This document shows, one piece after another, positions 1 to 8,338 of a DNA stretch of 64,000 bases (the first letter of the stretch is position 1; each line of letters begins with the position of its first letter). The position numbers and the translations under genes were made by a program. The stretch is from Methylomonas sp. AM2-LC (GTDB lineage: Bacteria; Pseudomonadota; Gammaproteobacteria; Methylococcales; Methylomonadaceae), in assembly GCF_039904985.1 (NCBI RefSeq), contig NZ_CP157005.1:3677501-3741500 (forward strand), read 5' to 3'. Under the pieces are notes generated by a model. It saw nothing but the letters and a program-made list of their open reading frames with translations. It was not told the DNA's origin and ran no database searches.

Positions 1-1348
1 GCATCTAATAATTGTTTAACAGCACTCAATACGGTTTCTAAGCCATGAACCGGAACAGCGGCTAGCACTTTAGCCATAATCCGATCACCTTGTTGCCGTT
101 CCCGGTGGCGTAACGCTGTTCGCAGTTGCGCAAACAGCAACGGCATATCTTCAAAAGGCGCACCGTTACGCAATGCCCCCGGTTTTTTTCAATCAGCGGA
201 ATATAGTGCTGCCAATCATAGCTGACTTGATCACGAGCCAACAGACGCGTATGGCGAGCAACGACGTCACTTTCGGTACAGATGTCGACCTTATCGGCAT
301 AAAGATGAATGGTGGCTTTGCGATTAGCGAGATGACAGGGTACTGAGTATTGGTTGCGCTCCACGGTGACCAGACAGGTACTCGATACCCGAGCCAAGAT
401 CTCGATGTAGCCATCGAAAGGTGTTGGCATGGGCATAAGATAAATTTGCTCTTGCTCGAGCGCATCGGCTACCGTAATACCCGCATAATGGGGATGTTCA
501 ATTTCGGTCCAGAGGGCGCGGCATTTCAGATCAAGCCAGGTATTCAGCTCTTCAAAGCTACTAAAGCACTGTGTTTTGGCCTCTATCCAAACTCGACGCC
601 TGGCATCCTGGACATTCTTCTCGATAATGCCTTTTTCCCAGCCGGAAGCCACATTACAGAAGTCCGGTTCAAACAAATAATGTGCCGTCATGGCGTAAAA
701 ACGTGAATTGATGATGCGACCATTACTTTTTTTGATGACTTTGTCGACCGCCGTTTTCATATTATCGTAAATACCGCGCTTGGGTATGCCACCCAGTGCA
801 ATGAAGGCTCGGGTATGCGCGTCGTAGAGCATTTCCTGGGTTTGCGTGGGATAGGCAGACAAAAAAAACGCGCGACTGGCGCACAGCTTGGTATGCGCCA
901 CTTGAATTTTACGATGGATACCGCCGATTATCTGCCATTCTTCGCTCCAATCAAATTGAAACGCTTCGCCTAGCTCGAATTTGAGCGGCACATAAGCGGA
1001 TTTACCTGCGGTGATCGAATCGTTTTGCCAATGGCGGATATAAGCGGTAAGAAGGGAATAACTGCCGGTATAACCTTCTTTTTTGATCATTTGAAACAAC
1101 ATCAATCCGGTACGACGATCCCGTTTAGCGCGTTGGGCATCAACGTTTAATGCCAGCAACAATGCGGGAATATAAGCTGTCAGCTTGCTATTAACTCGGG
1201 ATCGTTTGGGATACTTGTAGTCATCTGGGTTGCTTTCTTTAAGCCATGCCTTAATGGTGTTCCGCGACAGACTGGTCAGCCGCTGAATTTCACTGATGGA
1301 CAGGTGGTCGCGATGAAACAACCGTCGAACTTTTGCGAACATTGACAT
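1..1348 (-). pseudogene. istA: IS21-family transposase IstA, frameshifted, runs off the left edge
   Basis: This is the large transposase of an IS21-type element: an N-terminal helix-turn-helix (SEIQRLTSLSRNTIKAWL), then a DDE integrase core (FDWSEEW and GIYDNMKTAVDKV are recognisable IstA stretches). The start at 1348 is preceded by GAGAG about 8 nt upstream; the upstream in-frame residues lack a ribosome site. Near position 190 the frame breaks. In the open frame the tail becomes meaningless (GHCVTVRLLK), whereas in the next frame it reads as normal IstA (GALRNGAPFEDMPLLFAQLR) down to base 1. The break sits at a run of seven A (minus strand, 183-189); eight would restore the usual IEKKPGALRNG. 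IstB, expected further left, is outside the window. Confidence in the family is high; whether the break is a real mutation or a sequencing error cannot be told. Confidence 0.9.
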
Positions 1349-1405
1349 GTAATGCACTCTCGTTTTGCTCCTGCCTAAAACATCAGCAGGATACGTGAAT
1401 TGCCT

Positions 1406-1467
1406 GGTCAATTTTCGATTAGCACAACACTCTATAAATGATCAATTTTCAACTAGCGCCAACACTC
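1406..1467. repeat. Terminal repeats of the IS21-like element
   Basis: Two related copies of a roughly 27-28 bp motif lie side by side upstream of istA: one at 1406-1432 and one at 1440-1467. Both share the core tcaattttc and end in caacactc. Read toward istA the outer copy begins TGTTGGCGC, which is how IS21 elements typically begin, so the element edge is probably at about 1464. Multiple terminal repeats are known for the IS21 family. The other end is outside the window. Confidence 0.65.
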
Positions 1468-1849
1468 CAGCCATGAGTGGCCACATTATCCGGGCACTGG
1501 GGCGGCTTCTGAATCAGGAATGGGAAATATTCTTAATGTACCCTTGCCTGCAGGTACAACGGGTAGCGAATTCAGACAGCGATATTTACAGCATATTTTG
1601 CCAGCCTTAAAACACTTTAATCCGCAACTACTGTTAATCTCGGCCGGATTCGACGCCCATTATGCAGACCCACTAGCTAATTTACATCTCGACAAAACCG
1701 ATTTTCAGTGGCTAACTCAACAGCTGATAGCAATAGCCAATGACTGTTGTCAGGGACGGGTTATTTCCGTGCTAGAAGGGGGATATGATCTGAACGCTTT
1801 GGCTGAGTGTGTAGCGAGTCATGTAACTTGCCTGATGGAGGACGATTAA
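1465..1849 (+). pseudogene. Histone deacetylase / acetoin-utilisation-type deacetylase, 3' fragment
   Basis: From the IS border to the stop at 1847-1849 one frame reads as the C-terminal third of a class II HDAC-family amidohydrolase: PHYPGTGAASE, then NVPLPAG, then LISAGFDAHYADPLAN and LEGGYDL with the catalytic-tyrosine loop. The frame is open right up to the IS edge, well before the first ATG at 1520, so the 5' part of the gene, with the His-His catalytic pair and first metal ligands, has been cut off by the insertion. Family members are about 300-370 residues; about 127 remain. The fragment is presumably inactive. The missing part may lie to the left of the window, beyond the IS. Confidence 0.85.
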
Positions 1850-1910
1850 GTCAGCCAATGTGCCATCTGAAAACCTGGGTTTTCAATGTTGCTTCAGTTG
1901 TTATGGCGTT

Positions 1911-3071
1911 TTACTTTAACGCGGTGCGCATCTGTTCCAGCGCTTGTGTCAAGGTACTACGCGGACAACCAAAATTGAGTCGTACAAAACCACTTCCTCC
2001 GGGACCGAATGGCTCTCCATCGTTCAGCGCTACACCCGCCTGTTGAACAAAAAAAGTATGTGGATTGCCGGTAAAACCCGCTTCCTGGCAATCGATCCAA
2101 GCTAAATATGTACTTTCTGGAATAGTTGTACGCAACATTGGCAAATGTTCTGCGATATAAGACACAACAAAATCTCGGTTACCTTTTAAATAAGCCAACA
2201 ATTCAGTACGCCATTGCTCACATTCGTTATAGGCGGCTAAAGCCGCTGTCAAACCCAATAAATTTATCTCTGGAACCAGTCCAGCCATAACCGCGTGAAC
2301 TTGCTTACGTAAACTGGGATTTTGAATAATGGCAAAGCCGGAATAGAGGCCGGCAATATTAAAGGTTTTGCTGGGTGCCATGAGTGTAATACAACATTCA
2401 GCCAGTTCAGGAGACAGGCTGGCTATCGGAATATGTTCAGTATCATCCAGTTGAAGTTCACAATGTATTTCATCCGAACAGATAACCAGATCGTGTCGCA
2501 AACAAATTTCGGCAATTCGCTGCAGTTCATCGCGATCATAACTGCGGCCTACAGGATTATGCGGATTACACAGCATAAACAAGCGCGTATGCGGTTGAAT
2601 AGCACTCACTAATGCATTGAAGTCGATCCGGTAATGCAATATGGGCCCGCTGGCTATCACATCTAACTCCGCTATATCCAGTTTTAAACCCTGATTGGCT
2701 GCGGCGCTTAAAAAAGGTGGATAAACGGGTGTTTGCACTAAAACACCACTATTGGGCGTGCAAACTGCTTTTGCAACAACATTAAGCCCGCTAACTAAAC
2801 CTGGCAGAAATACCAGCTGATCTGGGGTGACTTCCCAGCGGTAATTCTGCCAAAGACGGTTGCAGATGGTTTTAGCTAGCTCTGCCTTTACACCACCATA
2901 GCCAAATACCCCATGGTTGATTCGAGCATGTAAGGCACGTAAAACCTCAGGGGGTGCTTGAAAATCCATATCGGCAACCCATAATGGCAATACCCCGCTT
3001 CCATAAGCTTGCCACTTTAAACTATCGGTACCTCTTCGTTCATGTATTTGGTCAAAATCGTATTTGTTCAT
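1911..3071 (-). CDS. patB: MalY/PatB-type PLP-dependent cystathionine beta-lyase
   Basis: A fold-type I aminotransferase-like enzyme of 386 residues, close to the 390 of E. coli MalY. MalY/PatB enzymes cleave the C-S bond of cystathionine or related cysteine conjugates, giving a thiol, pyruvate and ammonia in the cytoplasm. Seen here: the N-terminal signature LPLWVADMDF, NPHNPVGR, SDEIHCEL, and SPSKTFNIAGL holding the PLP-binding lysine; the C-terminal arginine for the carboxylate lies in GFVRLNFGCPR. I place the start at the ATG at 3071; the codon just upstream is TTG. No ribosome site is clear. It stands alone, convergent with the HDAC fragment. A true aminotransferase role is less likely. 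Symbol is by family only. Confidence 0.85.
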   Translation of the reverse strand: MNKYDFDQIHERRGTDSLKWQAYGSGVLPLWVADMDFQAPPEVLRALHARINHGVFGYGGVKAELAKTICNRLWQNYRWEVTPDQLVFLPGLVSGLNVVAKAVCTPNSGVLVQTPVYPPFLSAAANQGLKLDIAELDVIASGPILHYRIDFNALVSAIQPHTRLFMLCNPHNPVGRSYDRDELQRIAEICLRHDLVICSDEIHCELQLDDTEHIPIASLSPELAECCITLMAPSKTFNIAGLYSGFAIIQNPSLRKQVHAVMAGLVPEINLLGLTAALAAYNECEQWRTELLAYLKGNRDFVVSYIAEHLPMLRTTIPESTYLAWIDCQEAGFTGNPHTFFVQQAGVALNDGEPFGPGGSGFVRLNFGCPRSTLTQALEQMRTALK

Positions 3072-3200
3072 CAATATTTATCTGAAAAAAAGAATAAAGA
3101 CTTTAAAACCCTACCTTGATCGGCGCAGTGTAAACGGTAGTACCCTATAATTCGTTTGCGTTGAGCATAAACACATACGCTAACCCTATGCTTAAGCTTA

Positions 3201-3605
3201 CTAGTATATTCTTATCAACACTCCATCGGTTCTTTCACATCCGGGTTTGCTATGTGCCGTAACACTGATACGGGCAAAGCCATTTTCTACCGGCCGATTC
3301 ATTTTACCTTTAATTTCCAAATGTCCATTCTTTAATGGCACTATTGTCAAATCTTTTGCCGTAAATTCAAACTTATTCTCACCAACACTTACATGTACCA
3401 CGACTGAACTTGGCGTAGTGTTTGCTGAAGCAATAATAGAAAACTCATTGAAAGATTGCGTATATTTATTGGGTGCGGGTTGAAAAGCTGTGAATAGTGG
3501 GCGATCACAATGTGCAGAACTGGAAGTACTACCATATGCAAACGCGGTGTTTGCCACCAAGCTACACAATAGGATAGAACCAAGCTTTAAAAATAATTTC
3601 ATCAT
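3201..3605 (-). CDS. Small exported protein, unknown function
   Basis: A 134-residue protein with a clear signal peptide (hydrophobic stretch ending NTAFA) and a mature domain of about 110 residues rich in beta-forming residues. Two cysteines (HCDRP and GCERT) could form one disulfide. I recognise no family. AGGAAAA stands just upstream of two adjacent ATG codons; either could be used. The gene is monocistronic, with no obvious functional link to patB or eutC. Confidence 0.65.
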   Translation of the reverse strand: MMKLFLKLGSILLCSLVANTAFAYGSTSSSAHCDRPLFTAFQPAPNKYTQSFNEFSIIASANTTPSSVVVHVSVGENKFEFTAKDLTIVPLKNGHLEIKGKMNRPVENGFARISVTAHSKPGCERTDGVLIRIY

Positions 3606-3808
3606 TTTTCCTGTATAGACTGTAAGTTTATAATTTTTTTAGTGGAAGCTTACAATATCATTTAATCAACCTTATTAGGTAAATTACAGCACAAAACACT
3701 ATAGTTTATACGGATTCATCACGATTAACTGTCCAGCTCTTTCTCTTTTTACACAGAAAATTCTTACAGGTAATGGCCTAAAAGTATCAGTTTTACCCAA
3801 TACTGTTT
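3606..3808. other. Short intergenic gap downstream of eutC
   Basis: About 200 bases between eutC and the small exported protein gene. I see no conserved gene or strong terminator. It must hold the promoter of the exported-protein gene and the 3' end of the eutBC message. Confidence 0.4.
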
Positions 3809-4570
3809 TTATTCTAACGTGAATGAATGCATAATGGGTATGTGCATACCATCTTTTAGAGCGACGCCTGAATAGCCACATTGCAATGCAGCATTTGCCA
3901 GATAGCATAATTTACTAGCCGCTAGAGTGTAACTTAAACCTTCTGGCGGACGGATATTGGATAAACAATTCCGCTCGGCATCGGTATTTCCCACCCTAGG
4001 CTTTAAAGTTAGATAAGCACCCAAACTATCTGCCGCACTTAAACCGGGACGCTCGCCAATAATCATAATAGTTAGACGCGCATTAAGTAGCGCTCCGATT
4101 TCATCTGCTACAGCGACTCTGGCATCTGGCAATAAACAAATAGGCCCCAAACTGAAAGCGCTTTCTTGAAATACCGTATAGATAGCCTTTAATAAAGCAA
4201 AGCCGTGGCTGTGTATAGCTGTAGAGGATAAACCATTACTAAAAATTAACAATACATCCACTTCAGGGTGAGCAGAAGCTAACAACACTTGGCGACTCTC
4301 CGCATGCAAACAGCGTCCTTTATCAGGTCGTTGTAAATATTCTACCCTATTATTGACAGATGTTCTTAAACACAACGGATGTAAATTCAGGCTTTTTACC
4401 TGCCTGGCAAAATCATCCATATCCCAAGCTTGATGTACCGCATCTCTTGCAGCCGCATGGGCTATTTGAAAATCCAGCAAGGCTTGGCTTGGTATACCAC
4501 TCCCCACCCGGCCTTGTGCAATTCTGGCCTGTGTAAAATCACGTAAATTAAACCAGGGATCATGCATCAT
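3809..4570 (-). CDS. eutC: Ethanolamine ammonia-lyase small subunit
   Basis: Light chain of the adenosylcobalamin-dependent ethanolamine ammonia-lyase, which converts ethanolamine to acetaldehyde and ammonia. 253 residues, slightly shorter than the E. coli protein (about 295) because the N-terminal extension is short. Conserved stretches seen: TQARIAQGRVG, HSHGFALL, GERPGLSAADSLGAYL and SNIRPPEGL. Its ATG overlaps the eutB stop (ATGA at 4567-4570), so the subunits are translationally coupled. No microcompartment shell genes, reactivase eutA or alcohol/aldehyde dehydrogenases are present in the window, so this is the minimal eutBC arrangement. Confidence 0.95.
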   Translation of the reverse strand: MMHDPWFNLRDFTQARIAQGRVGSGIPSQALLDFQIAHAAARDAVHQAWDMDDFARQVKSLNLHPLCLRTSVNNRVEYLQRPDKGRCLHAESRQVLLASAHPEVDVLLIFSNGLSSTAIHSHGFALLKAIYTVFQESAFSLGPICLLPDARVAVADEIGALLNARLTIMIIGERPGLSAADSLGAYLTLKPRVGNTDAERNCLSNIRPPEGLSYTLAASKLCYLANAALQCGYSGVALKDGMHIPIMHSFTLE

Positions 4571-5946
4571 TTATTACCGATAGTAAAATTATTGAGCAAA
4601 GGTGTTTTAAACCGCGTTTCAGCTAAGCTGTTCTGTCCATTAAAAATACCCATCTTATCCAGCCAATCCTCAAACTCAGGCGCGGGCTTAAGCCCCAGCA
4701 CCTGTCGCAAATAGAGACAATCATGAAATGAAGTACTCTGGTACGCCAGCATCACATCATCAGCACCCGGAATGCCCATTATAAAATGACAACCCGCCAC
4801 ACCTAACAAAGTTAACAAATTATCCATATCATGCTGGTCTGCCTCGGCATGATTGGTATAACAGATATCACACCCCATAGGCAAACCTAGCAATTTTCCA
4901 CAAAAATGATCTTCGAGACCCGCACGGATAATCTGCTTGCCATCATAAAGATATTCCGGCCCAATAAAACCAACCACACTATTCACCAGAAATGGCGAAA
5001 ATTCACGCGCCACAGCGTAAGCTCTGGCTTCGCAAGTTTGTGCATCCATACCATGATGTGCATTTGCAGATAAAGCACTTCCCTGCCCGGTTTCAAAATA
5101 CATGAGTTGCTCAGTATGGGGATTACGTCCTAAAGAAGTTGCCATTGCTTTGGCTTCTCTTAATATATTTAAGTCAATACCAAAACTACGATTAGCGGCT
5201 TGAGTTCCGGCTATAGATTGAAACACCAGATCAATGGGTGCGCCACGTTGCATTAACTGCATAGAGGTAGTCACATGTGCAAGTACACAAGCTTGTGTAG
5301 GTATTTGATGCTGATGAATGATGTCATCCAGCAACTTGAGCAAATGATACACATTATCCAGATTATCTGTGGCAGGGTTAATACCAATCACAGCATCACC
5401 ACTTCCATATAACAAACCATCTAAAATACTGGCAGCAATTCCGCGCGGATCATCCGTGGGATGATTAGGCTGCAAACGACTGGACAACCGACCCGGTAAG
5501 CCAATTGTCGAGCGAAAACGACTTACCACTCGGCAGCGTTTTGCCACGGCTATCAAATCCTGATTACGCATTATCTTGCATACTGCGGCGACCATTTCTG
5601 GTGTTAATCCAGGACTAATAGCAGATAAATCACTGTTGTCCGTTAACAGCCAATCGCGAAACTCACCTACACTAAAACTGTGTACAGGTGAAAAAGCGAC
5701 AGCATCCTGTTGCTCTAATATCAGTCGCGAGACTTCATCCACCTCTGGTGCCAATAAAGGTTGCTCAATAAACTGTTGCAAGGGTACGTCAGCCAATATC
5801 AGTTGTGCTACTGCCCGCTCCAACTCTGATTCAGCGGCCAAACCGGCCAATTCATCTGCTGAGCGGCGTGGTGATGCCTTAGCCATTAACTGGCGTAAAT
5901 CGCGAAAAGTGAAGCTTTTACCTTTTATACTGGCTGTATAACTCAT
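4567..5946 (-). CDS. eutB: Ethanolamine ammonia-lyase large subunit
   Basis: Catalytic TIM-barrel chain of the B12-dependent ethanolamine ammonia-lyase. Recognisable regions are FRDLRQLMAKASPRRSADEL at the N-terminus, PNHPTDDPRGIAASIL, GDAVIGINPATDN, ACVLAHVTTSMQLMQRGAP, QSIAGTQAANRSFGI, and GLPMGCDICYTNHAEADQ. I choose the ATG at 5946 (459 residues, normal for the family) because AGGATC lies just upstream and the protein begins with the usual MSYTASIKG-type end; a longer reading to 6021 adds 25 unlike residues. Divergent from the sigma-54 activator gene at 6441, which is the probable regulator. In a methylotroph it would serve to use ethanolamine, likely as a nitrogen source; that is inference. 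Confidence 0.95.
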   Translation of the reverse strand: MSYTASIKGKSFTFRDLRQLMAKASPRRSADELAGLAAESELERAVAQLILADVPLQQFIEQPLLAPEVDEVSRLILEQQDAVAFSPVHSFSVGEFRDWLLTDNSDLSAISPGLTPEMVAAVCKIMRNQDLIAVAKRCRVVSRFRSTIGLPGRLSSRLQPNHPTDDPRGIAASILDGLLYGSGDAVIGINPATDNLDNVYHLLKLLDDIIHQHQIPTQACVLAHVTTSMQLMQRGAPIDLVFQSIAGTQAANRSFGIDLNILREAKAMATSLGRNPHTEQLMYFETGQGSALSANAHHGMDAQTCEARAYAVAREFSPFLVNSVVGFIGPEYLYDGKQIIRAGLEDHFCGKLLGLPMGCDICYTNHAEADQHDMDNLLTLLGVAGCHFIMGIPGADDVMLAYQSTSFHDCLYLRQVLGLKPAPEFEDWLDKMGIFNGQNSLAETRFKTPLLNNFTIGNK

Positions 5947-6129
5947 GTTGATCCTGTTTGGCCTGACACTGGCATCAGAGCATACGACAGAAAAATGACA
6001 AATAAATGACAAATAAACCATACTGACAACTGTTGATATTTCAACAGTCGATCAGCAGTATCTGCTGGTATATCAACAATTTTATACGAACTTGTTGACC
6101 AACAGTCTGAAATCGCTACAATTGGAACA

Positions 6130-6145
6130 TGGCATCAATTGTGCT
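6130..6145 (+). promoter_or_regulatory. Possible sigma-54 (-24/-12) promoter in the eutB-regulator gap
   Basis: The sequence TGGCATCAATTGTGCT has the sigma-54 spacing GG-N10-GC and matches much of the TGGCAC...TTGCT consensus. It points toward the activator gene 300 bp downstream. The weakness is that a hairpin begins at 6143, on top of the -12 element, so it may be fortuitous. Confidence 0.35.
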
Positions 6146-6172
6146 GTTGTTTTTATAACAGCGGGTTTTTTT
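6143..6172 (+). terminator. Hairpin with T-run in the leader, first of two
   Basis: GCTGTT (6143-6148) pairs with AACAGC (6157-6162) across an 8-nt loop, followed by GGG and seven T. It looks like an intrinsic terminator on the plus strand although no plus-strand gene lies upstream. Confidence 0.45.
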
Positions 6173-6284
6173 CGAGTGTAGCTATTTACCTGAAAAATTT
6201 GCGCCGTACATAGCTTTAGCCATCTGACGCTTATTCAGATACCATGGCCTGGAATCAATAAGCAAAAGCTGACCGGATCACCGG

Positions 6285-6325
6285 AAGCCAGTATGCCTTT
6301 TAATTAGGGCTACTGGTTTTTTTTT
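6285..6325 (+). terminator. Intrinsic terminator inside the leader of the activator gene
   Basis: AAGCCAGTA (6285-6293) pairs with TACTGGTTT (6311-6319); GCC/GGC extends the stem inward with one bulged T; nine T follow (6317-6325). It lies 115 bases before the activator start at 6441, so it should stop leader transcripts unless prevented. An earlier GGCCTGG (6246-6252) could pair with the left arm and act as an antiterminator. This suggests attenuation; see findings. Confidence 0.65.
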
Positions 6326-6440
6326 GCCTTGACGTTAAGCCGGTAAACACCAAAGGACTAAACTAAAATTTTTACCAATGACCGAAATTTATATTTTTTT
6401 CGGTAGCAACACCGCTAGATACAGCAAAACAAGGAACACC

Positions 6441-7517
6441 ATGACATTATTAGCCTTTGACGAACTGCAATCACGTTCATTATCACATTCCGTACGTGCC
6501 ACAGCTCTAGTCTTTGAAGATCCCGTCTCAAGACGTCTGCTAGATCAGATTGAGCGGATTGCGCCAAGTGATGCTACAGTATTGATTATCGGTGAAACGG
6601 GTACTGGTAAAGAATTAGTAGCCAGACATGTACATGCACTGAGCAAACGCAGTCAAAAAACTTTTGGCGCTTTAAATTGTGCGGCATTAAGCGAAAACTT
6701 AATTGAAAGCGAATTATTTGGACATGAAAAAGGCGCATTTACGGGGGCCCAATCAACTAAAGACGGTTGGTTTGAAACAGCAAACAAAGGCAGCCTGTTT
6801 CTCGATGAGGTGGGTGATTTACCCTTGGGTTTACAGGCCAAATTATTACGGGTTTTGCAGGAACGGGAAGTGGTAAAAGTCGGCTCTCGACAACCAGTAC
6901 CTGTGGATGTGAGAATTATCGCAGCCACCAATGTCAATCTGGAAGAGGCTGTCGCTGCTTCGCATTTTCGTGCCGATCTCTATTACCGCTTCAATGTAGC
7001 AACCCTGCATCTGTCGCCATTACGTGATAGACCTGGCGACATATTACCCTTAACGCAACATTTTTTAAAAATCTATGGTGATCGTCTAGGCTATGGCGAA
7101 ATAAAACTATCACCCGCCACAGAGCTGGCTTTGTTAAATTACGATTGGCCCGGCAATATCCGCGAACTTGAAAATGCGATACATCGTGCGCTGTTAGTTT
7201 GCCCCGGCAATCGATTACGTCCAGAAGATTTTAAGCTATCTGGAGTTAGAACTCTGGAGTCAAATCCTGCAGTATCAACTACCTCTTTAGAAAGTGCTTT
7301 ACAACGGCTTTGCGAACAAGCACCACCTAAATTATTCGAGATAATCGAAGAAACAGTTATCCGCACGGCATTTGATTTTTGCGAAGAGAATCAAGTACAA
7401 ACAGCCAAATTACTGGATATCAGCCGAAATGTGCTACGGCATAAACTGGGGCTTTACGGTATGCTGTCAACCACACCCAAAAAACTGACTGATGAGGAAG
7501 CGATAATCTCTGATTGA
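6441..7517 (+). CDS. Sigma-54-dependent transcriptional activator, probable regulator of eutBC
   Basis: A bacterial enhancer-binding protein reduced to its AAA+ and DNA-binding parts. Walker A is GETGTGKE, the sigma-54 contact loop is GAFTGA, Walker B is GSLFLDEVGD, and the sensor/arginine-finger region includes FRADLYYRFNV; a Fis-type helix-turn-helix ends the protein (TAKLLDISRNVLRHKLGLYG). The start at 6441 has AAGGAAC upstream; an earlier ATG at 6378 has no ribosome site. The resulting 358 residues leave only about 25-30 residues before the AAA+ core, so there is no receiver, GAF or PAS domain, and the signal input is unknown (partner protein or leader RNA). It is divergent from eutBC, which supports control of ethanolamine use. 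Confidence 0.85.
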   Translation: MTLLAFDELQSRSLSHSVRATALVFEDPVSRRLLDQIERIAPSDATVLIIGETGTGKELVARHVHALSKRSQKTFGALNCAALSENLIESELFGHEKGAFTGAQSTKDGWFETANKGSLFLDEVGDLPLGLQAKLLRVLQEREVVKVGSRQPVPVDVRIIAATNVNLEEAVAASHFRADLYYRFNVATLHLSPLRDRPGDILPLTQHFLKIYGDRLGYGEIKLSPATELALLNYDWPGNIRELENAIHRALLVCPGNRLRPEDFKLSGVRTLESNPAVSTTSLESALQRLCEQAPPKLFEIIEETVIRTAFDFCEENQVQTAKLLDISRNVLRHKLGLYGMLSTTPKKLTDEEAIISD

Positions 7518-7560
7518 TAACCATTCGATTTGCTAACTGATTTTTAATCTTCTATCAGAA

Positions 7561-7591
7561 GCTTTCCCTCACCTAACCTATGAGGGAAAGC
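7561..7591. terminator. Hairpin between convergent genes
   Basis: GCTTTCCCTCA pairs perfectly with TGAGGGAAAGC over 11 bp with a 9-nt loop, between the activator stop (7517) and the convergent gene ending at 7631. There is no long T-run, but the placement fits a two-way terminator. Confidence 0.6.
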
Positions 7592-7630
7592 GAAGATAAC
7601 AAAAATAACTGCACACCTTACAGGTTTTTG

Positions 7631-8080
7631 CTAAGCAGATAAGGTTAACGATTTACCTTTCTTAGCATGTAACCCGACTAGCAAAGCCGATAAAAAAAGC
7701 CAAACAAATACAGGTAATACCGATTTAAAATTAATATCCCTAAAAAAACTAAACTGTACTTGCTTAACAGTAGAAAACGAAAAACCATCGACCAAAGTAT
7801 TAAACATTGTTAGTTGACTTTTAACTGGCAATATTGCAGTAGCAACTGGACTTTGATTAATAAAGGCTATGGCATCAGTTTGCTTTTCAATTTGTTGAGG
7901 TTTAAACTGACCTTTTTCTTTCTGTGGTTTTGATGAATGGGATACAGATGAACTACGTGTACTTAAGTGAGACAAATTACTAGCTTCCGATACTGATTTT
8001 TGCTCAGCATACGCAACAGAAACACCACAAAAAGCCGTAATAAACACAATAAGTTTAAACACTTTATCTCTTGTTTTCAC
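7631..8080 (-). CDS. Small exported protein with C-terminal membrane segment, unknown
   Basis: 149 residues. A signal peptide (LIVFITAFCGVSVAYA) is followed by a Ser/Lys/Gln-rich, probably unstructured stretch and one hydrophobic segment near the end (VFVWLFLSALLVGL) closed by the basic residues HAKKGK. The layout (signal, spacer, membrane helix, positive tail) resembles sorting-signal proteins, but no PEP motif precedes the helix. The start codon is GTG at 8080, with AGGAG 6-7 nt upstream. No family recognised. It is next to an orphan LuxR-type regulator in the same direction, with about 260 bp between. Confidence 0.6.
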   Translation of the reverse strand: MKTRDKVFKLIVFITAFCGVSVAYAEQKSVSEASNLSHLSTRSSSVSHSSKPQKEKGQFKPQQIEKQTDAIAFINQSPVATAILPVKSQLTMFNTLVDGFSFSTVKQVQFSFFRDINFKSVLPVFVWLFLSALLVGLHAKKGKSLTLSA

Positions 8081-8338
8081 ACTAGACTCCTTTCATAAAT
8101 TTAAAAAATCACATTATTAACGCAGACAAACGACTCGCTTTTATCTGCTTCCCAAGTAATCTAATGAATCCAATGTAATAAACACGAAACGGGCAAATAA
8201 TAAATTAAAGTTTGCCAGTTAAAACCATAAATAGGTTGAAAAACACAAAAAATTTGTGCAGGTTATTTGTAACACTTTTATAGCAGCTTTGGCAAGAAAA
8301 AAATACACCAACTAGCAAAACTATTATTATTTTGACAA

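Noticed and set aside
6246..6325. Cobalamin riboswitch call
   Set aside because: Only a faint B12-box likeness (AGCCAG...TGCC); the conserved core and the upstream stems are not present, so it is kept as a finding about attenuation, not a feature.
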